Shown here piece by piece: positions 41,962 to 51,200 of a stretch of 64,000 bases of DNA. The notes beneath the pieces were generated by a model. The model worked only from the letters and a program-made list of their open reading frames with translations. It made no database searches and was not told the DNA's origin. The position numbers and the translations under genes were made by a program. The DNA comes from Psychrobacillus faecigallinarum (GTDB lineage: Bacteria > Bacillota > Bacilli > Bacillales_A > Planococcaceae): positions 620,001-684,000 of the forward strand of contig NZ_JACSQO010000001.1 of the NCBI RefSeq assembly GCF_014836595.1, read 5' to 3'. Each line of letters starts with the position of its first letter. The first letter of the stretch is position 1.

Positions 41962-42737
41962 CCTCTCAGATCAGTTTCCAAACCATTTAAATAACCACGT
42001 TCATTATAATTAAAGCTTTTAAAACGCATTTTACAATATAGAATAATAAGCTGCTCCGGAAGAATAAAAAGCATAACATAAAAAAGAGTTATACCAATTA
42101 GGACTACACCGTACATATTGAAATCATTGATAGCAGATTTCCTAATGATGAATTGGAGAACCAATACTAAACCAATTCCCACAAATATAGCAGTAGATAA
42201 CAAGGACTTCTTCTCAAATTTTGTTCGAAGTTGCTCTTTGCGAGAACCCTTTCTATACTGCCCTTTTCGTAATAAAATATAAAATCTTACAAATGTTACA
42301 ACAAAAACCAGTAAACCAATAAATAATAAAACATATGTAAAGTTTAGAAGAGATTCAGGCGTAGCCTTCATCCCTTCTCCGTCTCTCCCGATGAAAAATA
42401 AAGCACAAATAAATAAGGGAAATGTAAAAAGATTTTGAGAAACTAGTATGCTTAATAAATATTGGAATTTTTGGCTTCTACGATAAATGAATGGAATAGC
42501 ATAAACAATTGACAAAGCGGCTAAAATAATTGTAAACCAAAAGTGCACATTCAGAATTTCCTGTTTATAAGGAAAAATACTATCGTATGATGCCACATAG
42601 TATTCTAAAGCATATATCAGTGGCATAAAAATAGCCCCTAAAATTAATGCTACTGCCAATTGAGCTGGCCCTTGTCTCCCTGACTCTAAAGGAATCCTTA
42701 ATACCTCAAAATCCTCTTCCTTTAACCTACTTGCCAA
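41958..42737 (-). CDS. Six-helix membrane protein, probable immunity protein for the LXG effector
   Basis: The 259-residue protein has six hydrophobic segments: LAVALILGAIFMPLIYALEY, FWFTIILAALSIVYAIPFIY, LVSQNLFTFPLFICALFFIG, FTYVLLFIGLLVFVVTFVRF, LLSTAIFVGIGLVLVLQFII and VVLIGITLFYVMLFILPEQL, joined by short basic loops. It starts at TTG 42737 behind AGGAGAG, 16 bp after the stop of the LXG toxin. In LXG loci the gene directly after the toxin normally encodes the cognate immunity protein; membrane-acting toxins need a membrane-embedded immunity protein, which fits here. No sequence family was recognised, so the role is inferred from position and topology. Confidence 0.65.
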   Translation of the reverse strand: MASRLKEEDFEVLRIPLESGRQGPAQLAVALILGAIFMPLIYALEYYVASYDSIFPYKQEILNVHFWFTIILAALSIVYAIPFIYRRSQKFQYLLSILVSQNLFTFPLFICALFFIGRDGEGMKATPESLLNFTYVLLFIGLLVFVVTFVRFYILLRKGQYRKGSRKEQLRTKFEKKSLLSTAIFVGIGLVLVLQFIIRKSAINDFNMYGVVLIGITLFYVMLFILPEQLIILYCKMRFKSFNYNERGYLNGLETDLRG

Positions 42738-42753
42738 ATTTCTCTCCTCTTTC

Positions 42754-44238
42754 TTAATGGAACCACCCCTTCAGTTTATCCAAAGCGGATTTACCATCGT
42801 CCCCTTTAGCGTTTAGTAACATATTGACCCCAACTCCTGCTATTGCTCCAACAAATGTTCCTAATCCTGGTATTGGTATAAATGCAGTACCAGCTGCAGT
42901 CAGACCTACTTGAATGGCACTCCCAATCGCCACATCAGCAGCGGTATCTGCTGTAGCTCTTGCTACGGCTTCTCCTCCACTCAATCCATCATCCTTAGCG
43001 GTGTTATAATTATCATTAAAACTCAATGCAGCAGTAAGAGGGGCAACTCCTTTAGTAGCTCCTTTTAGTAATCCTTTTGCCACACCATTTTGTGTAACTC
43101 CTTTAAAGTCTACTAAATCAGTAAAACCAGTTCCAGCTCCTTTAAACGTAGCAGAACCAACGGTCTTTACCTTTTCACCAAAGGTGGCACTATCTCCCCA
43201 ATACCGAAGATGGGGATGTTTTTCTAAAACCATTTCTCCTTTTGCTGACCAACCTGACTGTCCAGGTTTCTTTCCAGCATATTTAAGCATTCCTCCAGAT
43301 TCATTGGGAAAACCTAATTTCCCCATAGCTGTAGCACTAGCATTAATTCGGTAGGAAGTTTTACCATATTCATGAACAAAATGCCTAGAAGTAGATAGTT
43401 GCCCGTTTTTAGTAGCATTATACATGTGAATACCCGATTTAGTGTCAGTTATGATAGTGCTAGCATTACCATAATGACCTACATACTCACTAAAATTACC
43501 ATCTTTTGAAACATCCCCAGTACTTTCAGAAGCATCTTTTTCCGCTACAGAACCTGGATCGTTTACACTGCTCGATAGATTACTTAAAATTGGGGTACAA
43601 GCCGTATATTGAGCCCAAGCTTCCGCAGGAAAATGAATGTCGGAGAGCCCTGAGCTCATCATTCCTTCCATTTCCTGTAACCATGTATCCATTGTTTTTA
43701 TATTCGATTCGACTGATAGCATAGAGGATACTTGAGTTGAGTCAAACTCATTCAAGTCAGTTACTGTGTCATCTTTCTTTTTTCTAGAATCGATGACCCC
43801 TTGCTGAACGTCACTATCATCTAAATGAGGAAGTGCCACAATATCGGACACCTGGTCCATTATGGCATTGGACTCATCAGTTAAATTACCAGTAATTCTA
43901 GATATTTCAGCTAATCCTTCTTCTACCTCATTTAAAAGGAAGCTTTCCTGAATATACCCCTCTGTGTCTGGCTCCAATGAATCTAAAGCAGATTTTAGCT
44001 GGTCAAGCTTTGTTTTAAAATTTTGTTTAAATTGTAAAAAGAATTTTAGAAAAGGAAGATGGCAATCATTGTAGTAGGAGCGAATAGCTTCTCCACCCTG
44101 CCCTTTTAGACTACTATCCATTCCCACTAAGCCTGTTATAGTCTTCTCTATTTCTTTTATTTCTTCTTCCAAACGAGTCAACATATCCAAATTGCTCTTT
44201 ATACCAGTTTGAAGTAAATCTACATCTAATACCTTCAT
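42754..44238 (-). CDS. LXG-domain type VII effector with C-terminal glycine-zipper membrane domain
   Basis: The 494-residue protein begins with an LXG domain (MKVLDVDLLQTGIKSNLDML, then GGEAIRSYYNDCHLPFLKFF, about residues 1-220), the helical delivery domain of Ess substrates. After a Ser/Asp-rich linker, a soluble middle region (about 230-370) contains HMYNATKNGQLSTSRHFVHE and WSAKGEMVLEKHPHLRYWGD. The last 130 residues are hydrophobic and Gly/Ala-rich, with GLGTFVGAIAGVG near residues 458-470 giving G460-x3-G464-x3-G468. No nuclease, NADase or deaminase motif was found. Glycine zippers characterise the membrane-depolarising LXG toxin TelE of Streptococcus gallolyticus, so a pore-forming antibacterial role is the best guess. 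The ATG overlaps the previous stop as ATGA. Confidence 0.85.
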   Translation of the reverse strand: MKVLDVDLLQTGIKSNLDMLTRLEEEIKEIEKTITGLVGMDSSLKGQGGEAIRSYYNDCHLPFLKFFLQFKQNFKTKLDQLKSALDSLEPDTEGYIQESFLLNEVEEGLAEISRITGNLTDESNAIMDQVSDIVALPHLDDSDVQQGVIDSRKKKDDTVTDLNEFDSTQVSSMLSVESNIKTMDTWLQEMEGMMSSGLSDIHFPAEAWAQYTACTPILSNLSSSVNDPGSVAEKDASESTGDVSKDGNFSEYVGHYGNASTIITDTKSGIHMYNATKNGQLSTSRHFVHEYGKTSYRINASATAMGKLGFPNESGGMLKYAGKKPGQSGWSAKGEMVLEKHPHLRYWGDSATFGEKVKTVGSATFKGAGTGFTDLVDFKGVTQNGVAKGLLKGATKGVAPLTAALSFNDNYNTAKDDGLSGGEAVARATADTAADVAIGSAIQVGLTAAGTAFIPIPGLGTFVGAIAGVGVNMLLNAKGDDGKSALDKLKGWFH

Positions 44239-44531
44239 TGCGCCAACATCCTATATCCTCCAGAGCCTTTGATACCCGTGGATAATGTTTCATCCGTTTC
44301 TTTCATAAATTCAACAGAGCTAGTAGTAGTAAGGATATTTTCATTCAATAAATTCTGGTATTTAGTCAATAAGGTTTCTAGATTTGTAGAAAGTTCATTT
44401 AGTTTATCAACGACATCTAATACATTTCCTTCAATGGGCGACTCTTTTGTAGGATTTAGTCCCTCATTTGCAGCCGTCATTTCCTTTAACTGATTTTCTA
44501 CATCAGCGTAGACAATTTTTACCTCAGTCAT
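44235..44531 (-). CDS. Small helical LXG-partner protein (YwqI / DUF5344-like)
   Basis: The 98-residue protein is all-helical (VKIVYADVENQLKEMTAANE, VLDVVDKLNELSTNLETLLT, LLNENILTTTSSVEFMKETD), resembling DUF5344/YwqI proteins that precede LXG toxins in Bacillus. Similar WXG100-like small partners form a complex with the LXG domain and are needed for its secretion. The stop overlaps the LXG start by 4 bp, implying stoichiometric production. AGGAGG precedes the ATG by about 6 nt. Confidence 0.8.
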   Translation of the reverse strand: MTEVKIVYADVENQLKEMTAANEGLNPTKESPIEGNVLDVVDKLNELSTNLETLLTKYQNLLNENILTTTSSVEFMKETDETLSTGIKGSGGYRMLAQ

Positions 44532-44547
44532 AAAAAGACCTCCTTTG

Positions 44548-44910
44548 TTATACTCCTGTATATCTTCCCGGATTAGCAGCTTCCTCCGCCGCTATTCTTG
44601 CGATTGTTGCCCTAAGAGCCGCAATCTCTGCTTGAATTTCTGCTATTTTAGCTGAAATTGCGCTAAACACCGCGCTAAATTGCGTCCCAATAATTTCTTG
44701 GTAAGGAGCCTTTATTCCTGACTCACGTATTTCATCAAAAGCAGTGGCTAGCGTCCCGTACCAGGTTGTAGTAGTTAACTCCGGTTCCATACATTTCGGT
44801 TCATTCGAGGTAAACTCAGATTGTTTTCCAGTTAAAGAGGATTGACACTCGTTCAATCTTCTTATTTCCTCTTCTTTTTTTGCTATCATGGCATAATAAT
44901 GTGCGATCAA
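44548..44910 (-). CDS. Small helical LXG-partner protein (YwqH / DUF5082-like)
   Basis: The 120-residue protein is a long helical hairpin: IAHYYAMIAKKEEEIRRLNE, then a short WYGTLATAFDEI turn carrying the WxG-like W-Y-G, and a C-terminal ISAKIAEIQAEIAALRATIARI coiled coil. This matches the DUF5082/YwqH family, which lies before YwqI and the LXG toxin YwqJ in Bacillus subtilis. Probably a secretion partner of the LXG effector. It follows essA by 5 bp. Confidence 0.8.
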   Translation of the reverse strand: MIAHYYAMIAKKEEEIRRLNECQSSLTGKQSEFTSNEPKCMEPELTTTTWYGTLATAFDEIRESGIKAPYQEIIGTQFSAVFSAISAKIAEIQAEIAALRATIARIAAEEAANPGRYTGV

Positions 44911-44915
44911 TTCTA

Positions 44916-45461
44916 TTACCCCTCTCCTAAAGGTTTTTGATCTTTTCTTCTAGAAACACCGTTTGCTGGTTGAGCAAGCTTCGGTAAAAATACAGTGAAA
45001 AGAATGATAATCCCAATGACTATAATGGAAAGAAAAATGAAGATAAGAAGATTGTTGCTTGAGCTTTCTTCCTCTTGAAAAGAGGTGTTCGTTTGTACTT
45101 TTGTCTCTTTGTCCCCTGAAGTAAATAGCTTTAATTCTACCGATCTTGCTGCTACCGTACTATTCTCTCCTCTTTCAGCATGTTGAAATAAGAAAGAGGA
45201 GTCGTTTCGATCAGGTAACTTTTTTCTACCATCAAAATAAATATTAAATTGCTTAACAGGAATAGTATTTTTCATTTCGGTCTTCTTTACATCGTGTAGA
45301 TAATCGGTATTCTTCTTGAATTCTAATTTTTCATATAGCAAAGGTTCTAATTCATCAATTGTTTTATTTTCATCTGCTAGCACTTCTCCACTTTTAAAAA
45401 AACAGAGTAGTGCTGCACAGAAGATAATCAAAATAATTTTGTTAGCTTTCATAGGCTTCAT
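44916..45461 (-). CDS. essA: Type VII secretion protein EssA (YueC-like)
   Basis: The 181-residue protein has a signal-like N-terminal helix (KIILIIFCAALLCFFKSGEV), an extracytoplasmic region of about 110 residues and a C-terminal membrane helix (LLIFIFLSIIVIGIIILFTVFLPKL) followed by a basic cytoplasmic tail. This topology and its place directly after esaA identify EssA/YueC, a membrane component of the Ess machine. The frame overlaps the esaA end by about 20 bp; a second ATG three codons in is possible. Slightly longer than YueC. Confidence 0.82.
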   Translation of the reverse strand: MKPMKANKIILIIFCAALLCFFKSGEVLADENKTIDELEPLLYEKLEFKKNTDYLHDVKKTEMKNTIPVKQFNIYFDGRKKLPDRNDSSFLFQHAERGENSTVAARSVELKLFTSGDKETKVQTNTSFQEEESSSNNLLIFIFLSIIVIGIIILFTVFLPKLAQPANGVSRRKDQKPLGEG

Positions 45462-48291
45462 CTACTGTTGTAGCATTTTGGCCATTATTCTTGCTCACAA
45501 AATACGAAACTACTAGCATCACTATAGCAATAGCGCCTGTAATAATTACTCCCACCAAAAAGTTTGTGTCTGCCTCATATTTAATAGATAAATATACATT
45601 CGATAAAATATCTGGAACACTTACATCTGGAACTGCAAGTATTAGTAAAGGAACGATATACACACACATAAGTGCTATACTAGCCAACCAGCCTGCAGCC
45701 TGACCAAATTCTAATGCCGCTCGAACTATAGAAGCACTTGCCAATAGTAATAGCACTGTAAAAATCGTCCACTGAATGGCACGTTCATCATTTAGAATGT
45801 ACATATTGACACTGTATAAGCTGATAATTATTCCTACTAGAACGGATAAAATTATCGTCATCGCTACGCGAAGCCCAATTGCCCCATCCTTTAATTGATA
45901 AGTAAAATACCCTATTAATAAACTGCTAATGAGTAATATGATAAATAAAATAACTGGCGGAACTTTTTGTCCATCTTCTGATACGGCAGTTGCTCCTTTT
46001 ACTCCTAATGGATTAACAAAATGGTTAAATGCATATCCATTCTCCTGTCCATCCACATATGTGTTAGCTAGGAAACTTTGAATGTCTCCATCAAAGTCGG
46101 TCATTGCATCCACGTTAGTTTCCCATTTGCTACTAAACTCGTTAGAAGTTGACTTAATATCATCTGCTTTAGCATGTAAATCATTCGCATAATTCACGAG
46201 GTTATTCTGGCGCTCTGATAAGGTGTTCATCATTTCGCTAAGTGAAAGAAGCTGATTACTTACATTTTGTTGACTAGAAACAACCTCTCCTTCACCTACC
46301 GTTTGTTGAGGCTCACCAGTGCCTAACATAGTAGCTGGGTTTTGAATCTGTTGTAGCAAAAGATTTGCCTGCTTATCAATAGTGTCTAAATCATTGAGTA
46401 GTGATAAATGCTGTTCTTCTACCGTTTCTCTTTGACCTGACATAATAGCTGCAAACGTTGTACTAAGGTCTGTCATACCTAATTGCGTTTGCGGAATACT
46501 TTCTTCAACCGCAGTCCAGCTTTCTAATTCCAAATCATTTACGTCTACGACATTTTTTAGTAAAGCAGTTAAAATTTCATCCTCAAGCAGTGCATCCTTA
46601 TTGACGCTATCTCCACCTTCATTTAATGTGAATTCGAACTGCTCTAGTGTTGCGTAATAGGACAATAAAGAGCTTAGCTCCGTATTGGTAACTCTTTTAC
46701 TAAATAATTCTTGTAATCTAGTTTTCTGTTCTGCTGTTAGTTGAGCGTGATTCAATAGAGCTTCTTCTTTTTGGCTAATCTCTAATCCCAATCTCACTGT
46801 ATCAGCCGGATAGGTGTCGATGATTTGTTGAACGGATTTGTATTCTCCGTATACCGTATGATAGTTAGTTAAAAGATTTTTATATTCCTCAGTTGCAGCA
46901 GCATAATCATTTGTTCCTTCTTGCTTTGAGTTATTCCAAATACCTTCCTTCTGAGAAATAAGAGCAGTAACATTCGTCAACTCTCCTTGCAGCTGCTCTA
47001 AATCATTTACTAAAGTAGAAGTAGGGTCTGTTTCCGCTACTTTTGTTTTTAAAGATTGTAGCGCGGTCAGAATTTCATTGACCTTTGTACGCTCTTCCTC
47101 TAAGCCTGGAAGAAGAGTTTCCGACTTAGCTGCAGCCTTGCGCTCCATTTCTTCGCGAATTGTATTTAACTGCTGTGGATCTGTCCCAATATCCATTAGA
47201 CCTAAAACAGCTGTACCATTCTTTCTAGCCTCAATTCCTTTCTCTAAACTATTAAGAACAGAGTAGTTGTAACGATCAATTGCAGTTTTTTGGACGGCAA
47301 GCAGGTCATTCAATTGTCTGTCTACCTCACCTTTTCGTAGCTCAGACAAAGCATTAAATTTTTCTTGATTGACATCTATGATTTCATTGACCTTATATAT
47401 TTCATCGTTTAACTTTTCATTGCTTTCTTCAAGCTGTTGTACTGTTTTGTTAAATTTCTCCGACTGCGAAAATGCCGCTACTTTTATCTTGGCCAAGCTA
47501 TCATCCTGAACCTGCTTCAAAATTTCTTTTTGGCTATCCTGGAAGACTTTATATTGCTGAACATAACTTATAAATCCATCCATTTGGTTGCCAAAGGTCT
47601 CTGCGTTTTGAATTCTAGATGCATGGGCATTATTTGCGGAGCTGATTGTGGAAAGCAATCCGGCCATCTGCTCTTTTTGTCGTTTCATTTCCTCAGCAAG
47701 CGTTTCAGATTCAGGTTTATAGTAATCAGACATTGTCGTTAAAAACTCAGTCTCTTTACCTAAAATATTGGCGAATTCCTTTTTTATGTGATCCATCTCT
47801 TGAGCCACATACGTCCAATATAGAGTTGATACTTTTTCATTCACTCGATTGCTAGCTGACTCTATTTCATGTAGTACACGCTCTTTACGAAGACCGGCCT
47901 TTTGAGAGTGCACTTTATACGAAAACTCTGCCTTGGCAGGGTTTTGCTGATCATAGGACATAATATTGGATGAAAAGTTAGAAGGAATATACACGATTGC
48001 CTCATATTGATTGGATTTTAGCCCATTCTCAGCAGCCCCTCGACCAACTACCTTCCATTCATATGGTGAGTCGGTAGCTAGAATTGTAACTACCTCTACC
48101 CCCATGTCAATATTCTCCTGCCCCTTTGTAATACCTTGGTCCTCATTTACAATTGCGATAACCCGTTTATTTGGGTTATCCAAATCTAATATACTGACCC
48201 CCATCAGTTGGAAGAACAAAATAGGGAGAGCTAATATTAAAACAATCCCAGCAACTATTTTCCACAACCCCGAGCTTTTTAAGTTTTTCAT
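45442..48291 (-). CDS. esaA: Type VII secretion membrane protein EsaA (YueB-like)
   Basis: The 949-residue protein has an N-terminal helix (GLWKIVAGIVLILALPILFF), a very long extracellular region (about residues 35-740) with extended coiled coils, and five or six C-terminal helices (VILFIILLISSLLIGYFTYQ, VAMTIILSVLVGIIISLYSV, and others to residue 935). This is the EsaA/YueB layout; YueB is also the receptor of phage SPP1 in B. subtilis. It is somewhat shorter than YueB (about 1076). EsaA is a surface-projecting component of the Ess channel. Overlaps essC by 4 bp. Confidence 0.92.
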   Translation of the reverse strand: MKNLKSSGLWKIVAGIVLILALPILFFQLMGVSILDLDNPNKRVIAIVNEDQGITKGQENIDMGVEVVTILATDSPYEWKVVGRGAAENGLKSNQYEAIVYIPSNFSSNIMSYDQQNPAKAEFSYKVHSQKAGLRKERVLHEIESASNRVNEKVSTLYWTYVAQEMDHIKKEFANILGKETEFLTTMSDYYKPESETLAEEMKRQKEQMAGLLSTISSANNAHASRIQNAETFGNQMDGFISYVQQYKVFQDSQKEILKQVQDDSLAKIKVAAFSQSEKFNKTVQQLEESNEKLNDEIYKVNEIIDVNQEKFNALSELRKGEVDRQLNDLLAVQKTAIDRYNYSVLNSLEKGIEARKNGTAVLGLMDIGTDPQQLNTIREEMERKAAAKSETLLPGLEEERTKVNEILTALQSLKTKVAETDPTSTLVNDLEQLQGELTNVTALISQKEGIWNNSKQEGTNDYAAATEEYKNLLTNYHTVYGEYKSVQQIIDTYPADTVRLGLEISQKEEALLNHAQLTAEQKTRLQELFSKRVTNTELSSLLSYYATLEQFEFTLNEGGDSVNKDALLEDEILTALLKNVVDVNDLELESWTAVEESIPQTQLGMTDLSTTFAAIMSGQRETVEEQHLSLLNDLDTIDKQANLLLQQIQNPATMLGTGEPQQTVGEGEVVSSQQNVSNQLLSLSEMMNTLSERQNNLVNYANDLHAKADDIKSTSNEFSSKWETNVDAMTDFDGDIQSFLANTYVDGQENGYAFNHFVNPLGVKGATAVSEDGQKVPPVILFIILLISSLLIGYFTYQLKDGAIGLRVAMTIILSVLVGIIISLYSVNMYILNDERAIQWTIFTVLLLLASASIVRAALEFGQAAGWLASIALMCVYIVPLLILAVPDVSVPDILSNVYLSIKYEADTNFLVGVIITGAIAIVMLVVSYFVSKNNGQNATTVDEAYES

Positions 48292-51200
48292 TGCGTGATC
48301 TTCCTCTCCATCTTACATAACGGAATTAAAACCTTTGTAGCATTTCCATTGAATACGTAATGAGCATAGCCTAGTGGCAGCTCAGCCTCTTTTCTTTCAT
48401 AAGGAACTGTATATAGCGTTTGCTCCGATTTTTTCATAAAGACTAAGCCTTGTCGAACTAGCTTCAATTCATTAGTGAACGCATCGAATCCCTTAGTTAT
48501 TTCTGAATTGTTAGCAGATACAATCACATTAAAGCCTAGATGTGTAGATTTCTTCATAAGCTTAGATAGGCGATCTTGGATGCCCACATCTGCCACCTGT
48601 AAAAATCTTGTATAGCCATCAATGATAAAGTGAGCAGGTATAATCTTTGGTGATTGACCATTTTGTAAGCTCTCTAGATAACTGTTTTCTACCTCTGTGT
48701 AATGTTGCTCTACGCGTGCAATCCATTCGATCAATCGATCCTTCGTTTCCAAATATTCCACCTGTGGATCGTCTGAGAAAGTTGCAAGTCCTCGATCGAA
48801 TGAATCAAAGATAGCAACAAAACCATTCTCTTGGTCAATTAATTGGTGTATTAACCACTTGATTGTGTTCGTTTTGCCTCGTTGAACAGGTCCGATTAAC
48901 ATTAGATGACGATTCTTTTTGAAGTTGATCATGATTGGTCGAACCGTCTCTTCGTCTAAGCCCAATGGAACCATACCTTGGGCAGGCTTTTCTTCTATAT
49001 AATTTTGGAAGTTGTTGCTGCTTAGTTCAAGAGGCAACATTGGTATAGGCTTTGGCCCTGGCTGACTTGCATAAGCAGCTCTTATTGTTTGTACTTCTGA
49101 TTTCAAAGATTCAAGTACCTCAAAATCATCTTTTCCTTGCGTTGGTAAGAAAAGCTGTGCAAATTTAGCGTCTTCCTTCTTAATAATGGCTCTCCCTGGG
49201 AAAGGCTCTAAGTCAAATGGGACTCTACCGATTACACCGTAAGCCTCCGTGTTATCCATTAGATAATGAACTATTTTCGTTTTTAAATTGTTCATGAGAG
49301 ACTGTCTGATCGATTGCACTCTAGTTGCGGAAATAAGAAGGTGGATACCTAAAGATTGACCGTCTCTACCAAACTGTATCAGCTGTGCTTCTAGCTCTTC
49401 CATTTCTTCACGCACAATATCGTAATTATCCACGGCAACATAAATTAAAGGTAAAGGAGTATCCGATAATTTATTGTACATATGGATATTGCTTACCTCG
49501 GCATTTTGGAAGGCTACCTTTCTATTGGAAATTTCATCTTTTAATAGCTTAACTAGCTTGTCACACTTTAATTCCTCATCCATCGTAAAGTAATCCGCCG
49601 TATGCGGGAGTCGTTTTAAAGGAAGAAGGGAACCATTTCCGTAATCTAAAATATATAGATGAGCCTCTGTAGGTTTAAGATTCTGCGCTATGCCTAGTAG
49701 GATTCTTAATAGGGTATACGATTTTCCATAGCCAGAGGAACCAAAAATACCTACATTCCCATCCTTCTTCCACTCGTAATAGATTGGATTTTGTGCCTGT
49801 TTTTCTGGTTCATCAATCATACCTAACAAAAATGCATCTTTTTGCGGTTCTGCATACTCGAACGGGATGATTCTTAATGCTAAAGGAGGCAGCCACGGAC
49901 TTTGTAGCTTTTGAATTGACATATCGTCTTGCGTTTGTGCAATTTTAGCTGCCATTGCTTCGATTTCGGTCATATTGCTTTTTTTCTTACTTACCTTCGT
50001 TTCAATTCCGGTAAGCGGAATGAGTCCTAAATCAGTTACAACAGCAATGTCTTCTTCTCCTTCAAGTGTTTCCTCCATATAAGGTGCCCCGCTCCAAGCC
50101 GATTGGAATAGCTCATAAACCTCGTTGTTCCCTACCTGCAAATAACCTCTACCTGTGACTGTAATAGAAGCAGCATCACTATTTTTTAGGATTTCTTTAC
50201 TATCATTTGCATCTTGTACCTTCAGAGCTACACGAAAACGAGCGTTACTCCAAATTTGCTCATCAATAATCCCACCTGGCTTTTGAGTCGCCAGTATTAG
50301 ATGAACTCCTAAGCTACGCCCAATCCGAGCAGTACTTACTAGCTCTCGAATAAATTCTGGCTCCTCACTCTTTAGCTCCGCAAACTCATCAGAAATAAGA
50401 AATAAGTGAGGGAGAGGCTCTAATGCGACACCATTTTTATAAAGCGTTGTATAGTCATCAATATGAGAAACCTCATAGCGATCAAAGAGCCTCTGTCTCC
50501 GTTTTAGTTCGCTATTAATCGAAGCAAGGGCACGCATACTAAAGTTCTTACTACCTTCAATATTGGTGATTGTTCCTAATAGGTGAGGAATATTCTTAAA
50601 TGGCTGAGCCATACCTCCTCCTTTATAGTCGATTAATAGAAACGCAACCTCATGTGGGTGGAAATGAACTGCTAGCGATAAAATATATGTTTGAAGGAAT
50701 TCACTTTTACCAGAACCTGTTGTCCCTGCCAACAATCCATGGGGACCATGAGCTTTTTCATGCAAATTTAAATGAACAAGCTCTTTCTTACCCTTTAATC
50801 CAATGGGAACGGCTAATGATTTAGCGGATTCATTCATTTTCCAGTATTGGCTAATCGGAATATCATCCACATCTTTGACGTCGAACATTTCTAAGAAACT
50901 TACAGAATTAGGAATAGAATTTTTCATCCCAATTTGATGATTTAAAGTTCTTAGCATACGTGAAAATCGTTCATTCGTAACTGAATCGTACTCATCCAGA
51001 TGAAATGGCTTGTTAACTGCCTTCCCTTCTTCTATTAAAATATCTCCTTCTTGTTCATTTACATATCGGACAAGGGTATGAACATTCTCAGTCATTCGTT
51101 CCTCAGCAGATTCCGCAAAAATAACAGAGAAGCCTAATTCTCTCGTGTCTTTTTTCTCTAAATATTCCATAATGACATGCTCCGCTATTAAGGAGGTATC

